The translations under genes and the position numbers were made by a program. A stretch of DNA of 64,000 bases from Azadirachta indica (taxonomy: Eukaryota; Streptophyta; Magnoliopsida; Sapindales; Meliaceae), in the NCBI GenBank assembly GCA_022749755.1, contig CM040449.1, positions 15,038,363-15,102,362 of the forward strand, given 5' to 3'. Below, one piece after another: positions 10,681 to 22,123 of the stretch (positions within the stretch are counted from its first letter, which is position 1; every line of letters begins with the position of its first letter). Under the pieces are notes generated by a model that did not search any database, had not been told where the DNA came from, and saw only the letters and a list, made by a program, of their open reading frames with translations.

Positions 10681-12071
10681 TGATGAATGTTTAAAAGTGT
10701 ACGTTTATCAAGAGAAATATTATAATTTATACTTAATAATGTCCTTCTATTCCCCAATAATGAAGCATATTCCTTTCTATTGAATTATAAAACATGAATT
10801 GAACTAAATAGTCAATTTTGCGCAGATTTCGTATAATGAGCGTATCTTTCTATCCAAATAATCAATTGATACGATTCTTGGGCTAGACAAACATAAACTC
10901 ATCATTTCACAACTTTGTAAGCCAAAAGTTGGACCAGTTCGAGCAATTAATGGGACAAAATTGGGCTTCAACAGAACTCAAGTGCATCTTTGAACCAGCC
11001 CAACATGCTTCTGTATTTGGGCCATATCTCCTAAATACGTAACAAAAAATTATATGGTTGCATGATCTAGAAAGTTGAGAAAGGGATCTAAATTGTTTAT
11101 ATTTTGTACTTTCTTAAATTTCAACTGGTCGGTTACCAAAAGGAGCTATTATTCTAGAAGGGCGATGGAGAAATGTGACTTAAACATCTCTATCTATTTT
11201 TAGTACAACTCACGGTCTAAAATAGCAGTAAGGGTGAGATATATACCATTAGAAAGATGAGTCATTCACCTACAACTTTGAAGAAGGCTATTTTACGAAA
11301 TTCGATGGTTTTCATGGTTAAACATATGTTGAAAGTTGGTAGAGCGTGATTAATTAGAAATTGACAAAATTATGTTCACACATGTAACATGTCTTTTGTT
11401 TTATCTATATAAAGGAAGATGTGGAAGTGAGGGGAGATCAGTTTTGTTTCCCTTTTTATTTTCTTTTTGTAATTTGAACTTCAATTAAATGATATATTTC
11501 TAATTTCGTAATTAGGGTTAAGGGTGAACTTTTGATGATTTTATAGTTTTGTTCTTTGATCCTTTGTTTTGTTCTTCATTGTCAATCTTTTTATTGGTTG
11601 AGTACTATATTTTGCAAGTGATTTTGAATTGTTAGAAACCTTGATTCATTGTTAACAAATGGTACATTGAATGCTTGTATGTTTTCTACATATCAAGAGT
11701 AAGGCAACTTATAGTTTTTCACCATCAACTAAAAGGTAAGTCTTTTAATTTCTTTGTGCTTAAATGTTTTTTTTTTCATCATCCAATTAAGATCACTTTT
11801 TTGGATTATTAATTTTATTTTTCTTTAAAAAAAAAAAAGATCAAGAATAAGTTCTATACAAATCATTAAAATGGATCCCTAATGCCCTAATATATAATAA
11901 TATTGAATTTAAATTTGACAATAAGCAAATTCATTCTATTTCTTATAATATTTAGTCCTTTGAACTTGTGGACTTAATATAACGTATTCCCTGTGGATCG
12001 ACACTCGGACTTCCAAATTTTATTACTTGAGACAACCTATATTTAAGAGTTACAACATTTAAGTTGTAGCA
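10681..12071 (+). repeat. 3' LTR of Athila-like element
   Basis: Begins TGATGAATGT and ends TTGTAGCA. It aligns along its length with 1755-3144 with scattered substitutions and small indels. Confidence 0.93.
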
Positions 12072-12076
12072 TATGC
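12072..12076. repeat. Target-site duplication TATGC (right)
   Basis: Repeats 1750-1754 and restores the copia reading: the interrupted LMYA frame continues as MLC-RFDICYAV. Confidence 0.9.
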
Positions 12077-12183
12077 CATGTTGTGTATAAGGTTTGACAT
12101 TTGCTATGCAGTAGAAATAGTCAGTCGTTTCCAATCTAATCCAGGATTAGATCATTGGATTGCAGTAAAGCATATTCTCAAGT
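12072..12183 (+). pseudogene. Ty1/copia pol relic, part 2
   Basis: Codons MLCIRFDICYAVEIVSRFQS then NPGLDHWIAVKHILK are the copia segment that follows the SVGSLMYA block in RT/RNase H. They continue exactly where the Athila insertion at 1754 cut the gene. Similarity stops after KHILK, so the RNase H proper and the 3' LTR of the copia element are missing. Confidence 0.88.
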
Positions 12184-12840
12184 TGCAAATTTTTCATATC
12201 TCTCCTCATGTTAGCATTGTCAAAAATAACAACAAAATAGTGAATAATCTCCCAAAGTTTATCACAAAAGCAATGAACAAAGGAAGAACACTTCTATACA
12301 TAATAACTATTCCATGCTCACATACTCTTTTTTCCCTTTTTTTTTCCTATTCAAAGCCACAATAGAATTTAAATAATTCCAAATATAATATCAAGTAAGT
12401 AAACATTAAGTCCATGAATATTTGGCTTGAAATGGATAGAAAAGTTGATCACTGAGTGATTACATTTCAATTTAAACACATTTAATCATGATGAATGAAT
12501 AAAATAAATGAAGAATTAAGCACATGTCAAAATACAAAATGGCATGGGATTGTTTTTATGCATATTAATTATTGCATGTATGATTCAAGCAAAACATATA
12601 TTAAGTCACAACACATGCCTTGAAACCTTGGCTAAAGAATTAAATATTGAACGATCAAAATGGTAAGCCAAGAACTTGTTAACAAGGTATGCACATGTCA
12701 ACCAATCATGCTTACAAACACAAACTACAAATATGCTTTAAAGATTCGACCTAACAATTGTGCATAAGGCAATGAAAGGAGTGAGTTTTTGACACTTGTA
12801 TGTTAGGCAATTTCGAATTTGATACCAATTATGCTTATAT
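12184..12840. other. Non-coding AT-rich spacer
   Basis: No gene seen. The open frame continuing to 12365 loses copia similarity and looks random. Confidence 0.5.
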
Positions 12841-13130
12841 ATGTGTTCTTGCCTAGCTCTCAAAAATGTGTTTTGGACAAAGGATATATTGGATACAAGC
12901 CTCACATTAAACGAAAAACATTTGAAAAAGTATTTTGTGAAGGCTACTTCTATGAATGATTCCAAAATTGCATGCAGTTATTGTAATGATGTTGGCCATA
13001 TGAGTTTTCCATGCAACATTAAGAAAAATGCATATATAGTGTTAGAAAAAAAATTGGATTGCAAAAGAAACCAAAACTAACACTCAAGGACCTAAAGCCT
13101 TTTGGGTACTAAAGTGCAAAATTTGAATAT
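12841..13130 (+). pseudogene. Copia gag fragment with CCHC zinc knuckle
   Basis: An open frame of 79 codons carries CSYCNDVGHMSFPC (12973-13014), a CX2CX4HX4C knuckle as in retrotransposon nucleocapsids. After the stop near 13078 the codons for TNTQGPKAFWV follow, the usual linker after the copia gag knuckle. It does not join the copia pol pieces at 381-1754 and 12072-12183 in a normal order, so it may come from another copy. Confidence 0.6.
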
Positions 13131-13389
13131 TTTTGTAGGTAACACAATTAAGAAATAATGGGTGATTCCTTGATAAGGACTTGTTGTGGGAAGAGAAACA
13201 ATTAATGAAATGCACTATGGCATATGCTTGCCAAACAAAACAATGCATCACATAAACCTCAATACCTAAATAGGCAAGTTTGTTATAAGGTCAAATAAAT
13301 CTGTTACCACATAATGGATTATACATTGTGGGTTGCATTAACAAAATTTTAGGGTTATCATAAGATGCTGACACCAAGCATAAATCTAA

Positions 13390-14045
13390 CAGCCCTAATC
13401 TAACTTAGAGTGAGATTGTTGTTAGAAGAGTTAAAAGTATTTTGAATAGCTAAAAGCCATTTTAAGTGTTTGGTAAAAATTTATTATAATGACTTTTGAC
13501 AAAATTACCTTATTTTACAATAGGTTTTAGAAAATAAAAAAAGAGTTGCTTTCAAAATCAGATTTTGGAAAGCAATTTTATTTGTAAAAATAATACCAAA
13601 TTACCCATTTAAAATTAGAAAAACCCAAAATTATCCCTAAAACAATTATTAAAATTTAACTTTAATTAGGAAATGAAATTATTAAAATCAAAATATTTTT
13701 TCTTTTTATTGCTTTTTTATTTTTTTGGAAATATGATTACAATTTTTATATTTTCTACTATAAATTCTTTCACAGTGTTATGTGTGTATATAAACAAACA
13801 CTTAGTTAAAATTAAACTTCATTTATTAGTACTATTTAATATATACATTTTGGTAATTATGATTATTGCAATATTTTAACAATAAAATTTATGAAACAGA
13901 CAAAATTGTTTTTGAAATTTATAGCACTTTTAAAAATAAAATTTTTTAAATAGTAAATTGATTCTGTTCAACATTAATTTTTTCTACAGCATACTGAAAT
14001 TATCTTATTTTAAAATCTATAACAATCCCAAACTGACCCTGAATA
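13390..14045. mobile_element. Possible hAT-type MITE
   Basis: The right end (14020-14041) is the complement of CAGGGTCAGTTTGGGATTGT, a wording typical of plant hAT MITE ends. The left part carries AGAGTGAGATTGTTGTTAG and GTGTTTGGTAAA (near 13472). Borders and target duplication are not clear. The open frame at 13673-13879 is AT-rich chance. Confidence 0.35.
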
Positions 14046-16000
14046 TCTTCAAAAAAAATTATTAAAATAATATATTTTTACCTTTAATTCTTCGAAACTG
14101 TACATTTAGAAATTAAGATAATAATTTGTAAATTACAGTAGACATAGGTTGATCAAAATATTTTAGAATTTTGAAACATCAAAAATAAATTTAATTACAT
14201 TTTAACTTTTGAAAATCAAGCTTCTTTCTAGCAATCTTCAATATTTGCATTTAAACAACTTAAAAATTCATACTATAATTTTCACTATCATTAACAATTG
14301 GCATACAATATCAAATAATTAATTGAGGCTTTAATATTTTTTGAAAGATTGAAATAAATTTAAATAAATTTTATTTTAGATCATGCAAATATGTCAAAAA
14401 TGTATTTAAAAACTTAATGTCCCTTAAGTAAATTTTTAAATATTTATGAACATAAGTATACATAAACATTTTATTTACTATTGCAATTTAATTTTATCCA
14501 ACACTTTGGAAAGACCAAAATGTATCTAAAGATATTTAGGGCCCATTTGAATTAAATACAATTCTCAATTTTTTAAAACATAACTATTGAAAACACATGT
14601 TTGGTAACATTATTTTGAAAGGCTGTTGAAAGAATATTAATGAAAAACGTGTTTGGTGATCTTATGATAAATTTATTTTAGGAAATTATTTTCAAAAAAT
14701 TATTTTAAAATGGAGTGTAAATTAAGAAAGGCAAATTATTGTTTTAAGAGTTTTTAGTTTTTTTAAACTCTATCTAATACAATCCAGTTATAACTAAACT
14801 CTATAATCCAGTTATACCTCTGTTTTCACTTTCTTATGTGTTTCTATTTTTTCTCTCCTCTTTGTTATGAACTCTTTCTTTTTCAAAACATAAGCTTTTC
14901 TTTCATATCAAAAGAAGGAGGACAAAACATTGTTTCTTGTTCGATAATTGCCGTAAAAATGAAAAAGCCTTTTTAAAAGTTAGAAAAGAAAAAAGAAATT
15001 TGGAAGAATTTTTCCTGCTTGTTTAAACATCATTGTTTAAGAAGACAAAATTGGGTTCATATATAATCTTTGATTAATTTTAACGTTATCTTTTATAATT
15101 TGCTATTCATAATTATGAATAAACATTTATTGATAATTAATTCATAATGGCTATTATGTGGATGAGTTGATTGTTTTTTATGAACCATTCACATCTATAT
15201 TTTTTATTTTACATTTTTGATATATATAATTTGTTGTTTAATAAAATTACTGATGACGCAAATAGAAAACATGTTCTCAAATATTGTGCTACACATTTAT
15301 TTTAAATTTTAAAATTATTTTTTAAATAATATGTACGAATCATTTCAAAATCAAAATTTTAAAATTACGATTTAGTATTTTAATTTTGAAAACTGTTTTT
15401 GAAGAATAAATTAAACAAGTTCTTTGTTTCTCGGACCAATTAAAATTTTGAATCACGTAAATTGGTTTTTGATATAATAAAATTTATGTGTAAATAAATC
15501 ATTTAGAAAAAATCATATCTTTTATTTTGATTAAAGTCTACCGTTAGTTTTCTGCAAAATTATAGTAATACGCATACCTTAAACTTATTGAGTAATATAT
15601 ATATATATATATATATAACCCTGCTTGATGTAAAAGTTGAACATATTCTCTATAAAACTTGATTTGCAAACGAGTGATGTTGACTATTTTTTAAGTTTAA
15701 CCCAATAATTTTGTTTATTTTTAATTGTTCACTTACAGTTAAGATAAATAAAACTTTAATCATTATTAATGAATTTGGCGATAATAGCTTTGGTACCTTA
15801 GGTCATAAAAAATTATTACATATTAGGCTATTGAAAAAGGAAACGTTAACATCAATCCTTAAGCACAAAGTTTTAAATGTAATGCATTTAATTCACAAAA
15901 TAAATAACATCTTTTGATATTCTTAACTTCACATAAATGAGATTAATAAAAATATCATTTACCAAGTTTATAATACGTTTTAAAATCGTAAAATATCGAT
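14046..16000. other. AT-rich intergenic DNA with direct-repeat copy A (about 14925-15670)
   Basis: No coding sequence seen. About 14925-15670 resembles 18232-18900 in the same orientation, including AATTGGGTTCAT, ATAATTTGTTGTTTAAT and an AT microsatellite (15595-15618) at matching places. A second TTTGGT-rich MITE-like stretch lies near 14529-14680. Confidence 0.55.
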
Positions 16001-16008
16001 ATATCATC

Positions 16009-16018
16009 ATATATAAAA
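16009..16018 (+). promoter_or_regulatory. TATA box of prolamin-like gene
   Basis: ATATATAAAA lies about 80 bases upstream of the start codon at 16098, a normal plant TATA-to-ATG distance with a short 5' UTR. Inferred from position and wording only. Confidence 0.5.
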
Positions 16019-16097
16019 CCTTGTTCTAACACTTTTAATTTCATTCAAAAAAACTATCCCCTTTAAAAATATTAGGGACAAAACATATACAAGCAAT

Positions 16098-16472
16098 ATG
16101 GCAGGCATGGAGTTCCAATGTTTCGAGAGATCTATTTTGCTTTTTAGTATATTTGTCATGCTCTCATCAGTTCTTGTGGTAGCTAAAGATCTTGTGCCTT
16201 TACCTTTACTACCACAGGAAACTCACGATTTTCTTGAGCATTGCGGAACTAAGTTACAACCAGCATGTGGTGAGGCTATCAAAGCGAGTGTGTACAAGCA
16301 TGAGAATCTATCTCCTGAATGTTGCCAACAACTTATAGCTGAGGGATGGGCTTGTCACAATGAGTTTGTGCGAGTAACTGCACCATACTACCCTGAGAAA
16401 AATAATGCAGATGTTTTTGCTAGAAGTGGTCATGTTTGGCATGAATGTATTATTCATTCTCCAAAACAATAA
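16098..16472 (+). CDS. Small secreted prolamin-like (ECA1/DD11 family) protein
   Basis: A complete single-exon frame of 124 codons. Residues about 11-29 (LLFSIFVMLSSVLVVA) form a signal peptide, so the product is probably secreted. The mature part has six cysteines, C49, C57, C75, C76, C86 and C117, spaced as in the plant prolamin-like domain (PF05617). That family includes egg-cell-expressed and synergid-expressed proteins such as DD11. I chose the first Met; the Met at codon 4 is an alternative. A TATA box lies upstream, and AATAAT near 16520 could serve as a poly(A) signal. Family members are often expressed in the female gametophyte, which would be the first guess for its role. It is the only gene in the window that looks intact. 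Confidence 0.88.
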   Translation: MAGMEFQCFERSILLFSIFVMLSSVLVVAKDLVPLPLLPQETHDFLEHCGTKLQPACGEAIKASVYKHENLSPECCQQLIAEGWACHNEFVRVTAPYYPEKNNADVFARSGHVWHECIIHSPKQ

Positions 16473-17694
16473 ATAGCTTGCTTTAATCCATAATGTAAAC
16501 TTGAAAAAGTTTTAGAAGAGAATAATATCAACTTCATGTATCAGAGATTTTTTATAAATATGAGCAATACTTAATAACTATCCATATAAACTTCTCTTTC
16601 ATTTGGAGACTCAAGATTTTAATATATCCAAGCCACTTACAATAAAAGTTTCTTGCCTTTAACAATTATGATCCACAAGTTAGTATTATTACATTAGTGA
16701 TCTTTTGGTTTGGCTTTTTCATTAGCTATAATGGGTTATAAAATTTTTTTTTCAAATTTTTGAATGTCATTTAATTGACATTATAGAAGAGTTTTTGGTA
16801 ATTAAAAAAGTCATTTTTCTTCTATTGGAATAAGTTATTTTATTTTAAAAATTTTTACATTATTCCTCTAAAATAGAACATTAAAATTTTGTCTATTTAA
16901 ATAATTACTCAAATTTTTCTAAACTTATTTGTGACAATTAATGATGAATTAACTTTTATTAAAAGCTCTACGTATAAAAGGTATACGGGTATAAGGTTTG
17001 CTCAGAAAAAACCTATTTGAAAAGTTATACCTAACAGACCATAAATACGTTTGCAAGAATTAAGTAAATAAATTGACTAACCTACCAATGCATTGAAGAA
17101 ATATACTACTTGCAACATCTTTTTTTTCAAATGTATGTATACTACATTTACGCAGTTCATATGTCATTTTATTAAAACTAAATTATGTTTTTGTTGATTA
17201 ATGTACATAGATTTTTCTATTGTTAAATTTCTTATATTGTATTGTAAAATATTTAATTTTTAAAGTTAGATTTAAATTCAATCAAAGAAAAAAAAAGAGC
17301 TAGAAAAGATAACATTGAAAAATGTACAATTTCCTTAAAATATTAGAGTGTAAATGAAAAATTAGTTTTTATTCTTTGTACTTTGGATAGTTGGAAATAT
17401 ATTTTGCCATAATAAAAATATATTTGATATAAGTAATAAAATATTATAGGTGTTTAATATGTATCAAAGTTTAAGAATAATTTCCGAAAAAAGCTTAATT
17501 TTTTTACGGTGGAGTACTATAAATAAGTTTCTCAGATAAATTAACTTTTATTTTGCTAAACAACTAAAAACTGTCCAACTCATTCTTCACGTCATCTTAT
17601 TTGCCATAATCCACTTTCGCAATCAAATGTTGAGAAAGAAGAAGGCTTCTGTATACAATCAGTCAATTCATTTTTGTTTGGAAGGCAAAGCAGC
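16473..17694. other. AT-rich intergenic DNA
   Basis: No gene seen. The stretch at about 16690-17045 begins TTTTGGTTTGGC and ends TTATACCTAACAGACC, which suggests a decayed MITE, but I could not pair the ends convincingly. Confidence 0.4.
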
Positions 17695-17757
17695 ACAAAG
17701 AGTAACAATCAACAACTATGGAATTGTAAACCATAGTTGTTGATTATTGCTCTTTGT
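17695..17757. repeat. 27-bp foldback (hairpin) with 9-base loop
   Basis: Left arm 17695-17721 and right arm 17731-17757 are complementary at 25 of 27 positions, around the loop AATTGTAAA. The arm core is CAACAACTATGG / CCATAGTTGTTG. No known element end was recognised. It could be a microRNA-like foldback or a scar of template switching. Confidence 0.75.
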
Positions 17758-18231
17758 AACAACCCAATTTAACACACCTAATTTAACTCAAATGCAACGC
17801 TTGTTAAAATAGGATGACACACACTTAAGCACTAACCTTGAAATAACATTCCTCAAACTTTACTTTATAAAGATCACATAACTTAAAATTTTCAAACCTT
17901 ATTATTGCAATTAATTGTTGAAATGTTATTAAGAGTCAAATCCTAGTCCTAGATTAATTACTAAATAGCATAGTTTTTCTTTATTCTTCTCTAGATGAAG
18001 ATTCTAATATCCCAAAAGTCTAGAACCATGAAGTCTTTATATATTAATCTACCCACATAAAATTGTATATTCAACCTATAAAATATTGTTGACGAGCAGT
18101 GAACTATCAATTCGTTAAAAAAATTCAAACATAATATTTTCAGTCATATGTAGAGCAAGTCAATAGTATTAGTAAATAGAGATAGTGAGCCAAAACATTG
18201 TGTTATAATTAATTATCAGAAAAAAGAAATA
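17758..18231. other. Intergenic DNA
   Basis: Nothing recognised. Slightly less AT-biased than its surroundings near 17760-17860. Confidence 0.4.
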
Positions 18232-18900
18232 TTGATTATTGCTTGATGATTATCATAAAAATAAAAAAAAAATTTAATTTTTTTTTTAAGAGGTGAAAAA
18301 GAAAAATTTGAAAGAATCTTTGTAGCTGTTTTGAACATTATTGTACATAAAGAGATAATTGGGTTCATGATTCTTGGTTAATTTGGTTAATTATCTTTTG
18401 ATAATTTTCTATTCATAATATGAGTAAATATCTATTGAACATTGTGATGTATATAATTTGTTGTTTAATGAATTTACTAATTGCACGAGTGAAAAACATG
18501 TTTTTAAACATTGTGTCAAACATTTATTTTAAAATTTTAAATTTATTTTAAATAAAATACCCAAATCATTTTTAAAATAAAAATTTTAAAATTACAATTC
18601 AATGTTTTAATGTTTGAAGACAATTTTTAAATAATAATATAAAACTTCGAGTCAGGTTAAATATTGCTTTTCCATATACTAGAATTTTTGTGTAAATAAG
18701 TCATTTAAAAAAATCGTATATGTTATTTTGATTAAAGTCTACAGTATTATGCAAATTATGCTAATATGCATAACATAAACTTAATAAGTACATATGTGTA
18801 TATATATATATATATTCTGTAAATTAACCTATTTCATGTAAAACTCATATATATACATATTCTTCCTCAATGAACTTAATGAGTAATTAATATACTCTAA
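18232..18900 (+). repeat. Direct-repeat copy B of 14925-15670
   Basis: Aligns with the region upstream of the prolamin-like gene over roughly 650 bases, about 3.3 kb further on and in the same orientation. Shared marks are AATTGGGTTCAT, CTATTCATAAT, AATTTGTTGTTTAAT, AAAACATGTT and an AT microsatellite. No second prolamin-like gene follows at the matching distance. Confidence 0.6.
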
Positions 18901-19249
18901 TATATGGATGCAATAATAAAGCCATGCAACATTAACTATTCTCTACAAATAAACATTACTAAAACTCCTTTCGATTTTTTTCGTTATCGTAAGATTTTAA
19001 CTAATTTTTAACTTATAAAATGATATAAATATCCTTCTAACTTGTGTTGATAAATATATAAGTATATAAATGTCCTAAATTTTATGCATTTTTCTAGAAG
19101 GTAAATTATAAAATATTAATTAAAATACATAAAATAGATAAATAGAATATCGAAAAAATATAAAAATTCAAAATTTTATATTCATGACGGAACTTTCAAA
19201 TTGAAACCCAAAATAACAATTTTTTTTTAAAACAAAGAGTTATTTTTAG

Positions 19250-20175
19250 TCTTGCCCTTTCATTTATTAACATATGTCAGATATATGCCTAATTTATTGA
19301 AAGTCATCACTCCACCTCTAAATATTAATAAAATGATTATTTTACCTTTATTCTAATTAAAACTGACAAAGGATAATAACATTTTATCCTAAACTTTGGT
19401 GAATAACAAATCAAGACATACTTTGGACGATTTTAATATTTTGTCCCTGCCATTACATTTGTAATAATCTATTAGAATTTTTTTTCATCCTTTGCCACCT
19501 TTCTTCCTATCTCCAAATCTATCACCTCCATTGCCACCCTTTTTTCTTATCCCATTTGTAACTATGCTACCATTATCACCACCTCTAGTTTCATTCTTTT
19601 ATCTTTTTATTATTTTTTTATTTCTTCTCTCTCTATCGCTTTCTCTCCCATGGCCATAGCTGTTGCTTCTCTCTCTCTTTTTTTTTCTTTTAAAACACAA
19701 ATTTTTTTCAAACCATATCCAAAACTCTATCAATGAAAGTTACAAAAACTGAATCAAGCAAATCCCTACAATCTTTGTTATTATTCATTTTTAGAAATCA
19801 TGAATAAAAGTCATGTGTTTTGAGTTCAATTCATGTTCCTAGTGATCTATCTCTTAGGTGGCTTTTGTCAGTAATATGGGGAGGAATGACCACTGAGATG
19901 GTAGGAATTAATAGTAGAGGGCAAATTCATTTGAAATGAAATAAGTGATTTGGTCAATGACAAGAAAGTGGTAGGTTCATGTAGTTTTTTGACAAGAAAT
20001 GACGAAAAAAGTTGATGCATTTTTGCCTACAAGAAATAGTAGAGGAAGTGTGCTTAGCTCGAATTTTTTATCAATTGTAGTGAAATTAGAGTTTTTTTCT
20101 ACTAGTGTGAAATAGTTAACTACAAAGTATTTCCTTCTGAATATTACACATGAAAGCCACAATGGTGATGAAGTT
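19250..20175 (+). repeat. Interspersed repeat, copy 1 (about 0.9 kb)
   Basis: Aligns over its length with the reverse complement of about 56915-57870. Shared blocks include TTTATTGAAAGTCATCACT (19296), TTTGCCACC (19491), CTCTCTATCGCTTTCTC (19631) and a TATCTCTTAGGTGGCTTT block near 19850. Short open frames here and in the partner are not conserved, so it is probably a non-autonomous element. The first part (about 19250-19460) also resembles single stretches near 54860-55025 and 56220-56470. Confidence 0.65.
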
Positions 20176-20485
20176 GATGTTTGACTTGCATATTTCCACA
20201 TATTTAAAATATTCACATTAAAATCATATAGCTATATTAAGTTTTGAGAAGCCTTAAAAAACATGCGTCTTAATGAAAAATTCAATTGGGGCTTTTAAGT
20301 GGAAATCAATCGTTGGGATTTTCCTTGGTATGATAAAGCAATTAAATATAATTTTAGAAATTTTAATTCTAAAAATTGTGAGCCTTTTTGTAAGACAAAA
20401 ATAAAGTTGCAACAAACATAGAGTAGAAAAATCTGCATAGTTTTCATTTTAATTAAATTCCATGTATGTTAGTTTTTTAGCTGTT
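20176..20485. other. Intergenic DNA
   Basis: No gene seen. Confidence 0.4.
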
Positions 20486-21190
20486 TTTAAATTAGTTTAT
20501 TGACAGAGTTTAACTAGGAAATGTGCATTTACGATTCTACAACTCAAAGGAAGTAAGGACTTTGGGAAACAACGAGTTTATGGCAAGGTAAGAATCCTTC
20601 CTAATTTAGGAGATTTATTTCCTTAAGGAAATAAAAATCCTTTTTGGACTAGAGTTTATATTTTCATTATTAAAAAAAAAAACATAGTTTTAGATTTTGT
20701 CAAGACTCCAATATGTGAAAAACTAGTTTATAGAGAGCTTCTCTATAGGCATGATTTTTATTTTCTAAGTTGTTCATCTTTTTGCCTTATACTTTAATTG
20801 AGAACAATTTAATGAGGATTATTTGTTTGTAATTTCTATTATAATAAACTTAAGAATTTATATTTCTTAAGTGTTGTGAAAATAATTTGGTTGTGTTCTT
20901 TTTGAAACAACTTGATTTCTTCGGGAGACGAAGCCATGTTCATTAAAAGGGAGATCGACGACATGAAAACAAGGGGCTCTCGTGAAAGATGGCCATATAA
21001 AAAAATATTATATAACAACAACAATAAAGAGGGAGTCTTTAATTTGTATAAGTTGATTGTTGCTTGTAGTATCTTATTTCTTAGTGAATTGTTTTTTCTC
21101 TAAGCATTGCCTAGTGGATGTCGGATTTAAGAATCCGAACCATGTTAAAATTGCGTGCCTTCATTATATTATTTGTAGTGTGTTGATTTG
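20486..21190 (+). repeat. Copia LTR-like sequence
   Basis: The stretch has the build of a plant copia LTR end: a GGAAATAAAAATCC segment (20627), then GAACAACTTGATTTCTTCGG-like DNA (20903). It closes with CTAGTGGATGTCGG (21111) and GAACCATGTTAAAATTGCGT (21137), which resembles the usual end of Tork/Angela-type LTRs. No primer site or internal genes follow. The open frame at 20912-21103 is probably a by-product. Confidence 0.4.
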
Positions 21191-21464
21191 ATTAATTGTG
21201 AAATTAGTTGACATTAATTAATTAACTAAATAATTAATTAAAATTAGAAATAAAATTATCAACGAATCTTTCATCAATGATCAATTTCAAGATACATTAC
21301 CAATAAAAAATGCCTAATATTTGTGTATTTAATTCTTCAATTATCTCTTCCATTTGCTTTTAAGGCTTCCCATTTCTGCTCATGAATGTCTTGATATTAG
21401 GTATCCTTTTGATGATCAACTTGTATTCCAATTTTTCATGTTAAAAATATCACAACAAATGCAA

Positions 21465-21867
21465 CAATATGTTATATCTTTCACAAATAAATTGAATAAT
21501 TAATCGTTTATTTTGTTTCATTTTCTTCAAAGAGGTATTGTGATATATTTCAATATATTTATCTTGCGATTAAAATCATCTCTTAAGTGATTCTTAATTG
21601 AGTTAAAAAAATGAGTAAAGAATAATTTTTATAATTATCAATAAAATGAATCCCTAATGCCTTAATAGTTAATAATATTAAATGTACATTCAACAAGTAA
21701 CAAATTTATTCTATTTTCATCATATTTGAACAATTGGACTTGTAATATTTAGATATTGGATTTGTGGACTTTATATAACGTATTCCTTGTGGACCGATAC
21801 TGGGTCTTTCGAACTTTATTACTTGAAGCAATTTATACTTGAAAGTTACAATCTTTAAGTTGTAGTA
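21465..21867 (+). repeat. Athila-like LTR 3' fragment (plus)
   Basis: About 400 bases of an Athila LTR 3' part, starting TATGTTATATC and ending TTGTAGTA, followed by AGTTTTTG as after a 5' LTR. It matches the LTR at 22124-22530 in inverted orientation more closely than the LTRs of the first element. Confidence 0.8.
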
Positions 21868-22123
21868 AGTTTTTGAGAGGAGGGATAGGGCATTTTTTAA
21901 CATCATACATCTTAGGTTCAACATTATTTTCCTTACTAATTTTGATGGTTCTTTAGGTTTAATCTCTTTCAAAGAAATGAATTGAATTTATAGCATTCTA
22001 TGAATTCTTAGCAAATGCAACATCTTAGTGTTGCACGACCAAGCAAATTTTATGAATTCTTTCAAAAAGCATTTTCCCTCTAATTCTCTATATTCTGAAA
22101 CTTATAATCCTGGGTCAAAAACT
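21868..22123. repeat. Scrambled Athila gag pieces between two facing LTR ends
   Basis: From 21876 to about 21978 the sequence is the reverse complement of the gag-protease joint at about 5010-5120 of the first element. From about 22027 to 22114 it is the plus-strand gag segment at about 4555-4650. On each side the LTR end is followed by AGTTTTTGA before the switch. The arrangement LTR(+), internal(-), internal(+), LTR(-) is not a normal element. Confidence 0.75.

Larger units (their letters stand above)
1755..12071 (+). mobile_element. Athila-like Ty3 LTR retrotransposon, complete ends, defective
   Basis: A 10.3 kb element bounded by two 1.39 kb LTRs (1755-3144, 10681-12071), both TG...CA, with a 5-bp target duplication TATGC. 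The primer-binding site after the 5' LTR matches the 3' end of plant tRNA-Asp, as is usual for the Athila clade. Internal order is gag, protease, RT, RNase H, a short integrase C-terminal remnant, an unidentified ORF relic, a LOG-like copy and a long 3' untranslated part. About 1 kb of integrase is missing compared with the second copy at 22124-27230. Frameshifts and stops are spread through all genes, so it could move only with help from another copy. The LTRs differ at about one base in fifteen over the first 200 bases by eye, so the insertion is not recent. Confidence 0.92.

Noticed and set aside
13673..13879. Open frame of 68 codons rich in Phe, Leu and Ile
   Set aside because: AT-rich chance frame in probable MITE DNA; no motif or promoter.
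20912..21103. Gene encoding MISSGDEAMFIKREIDDM...
   Set aside because: The frame sits inside copia LTR-like DNA and stops match LTR-end wording; no family match.
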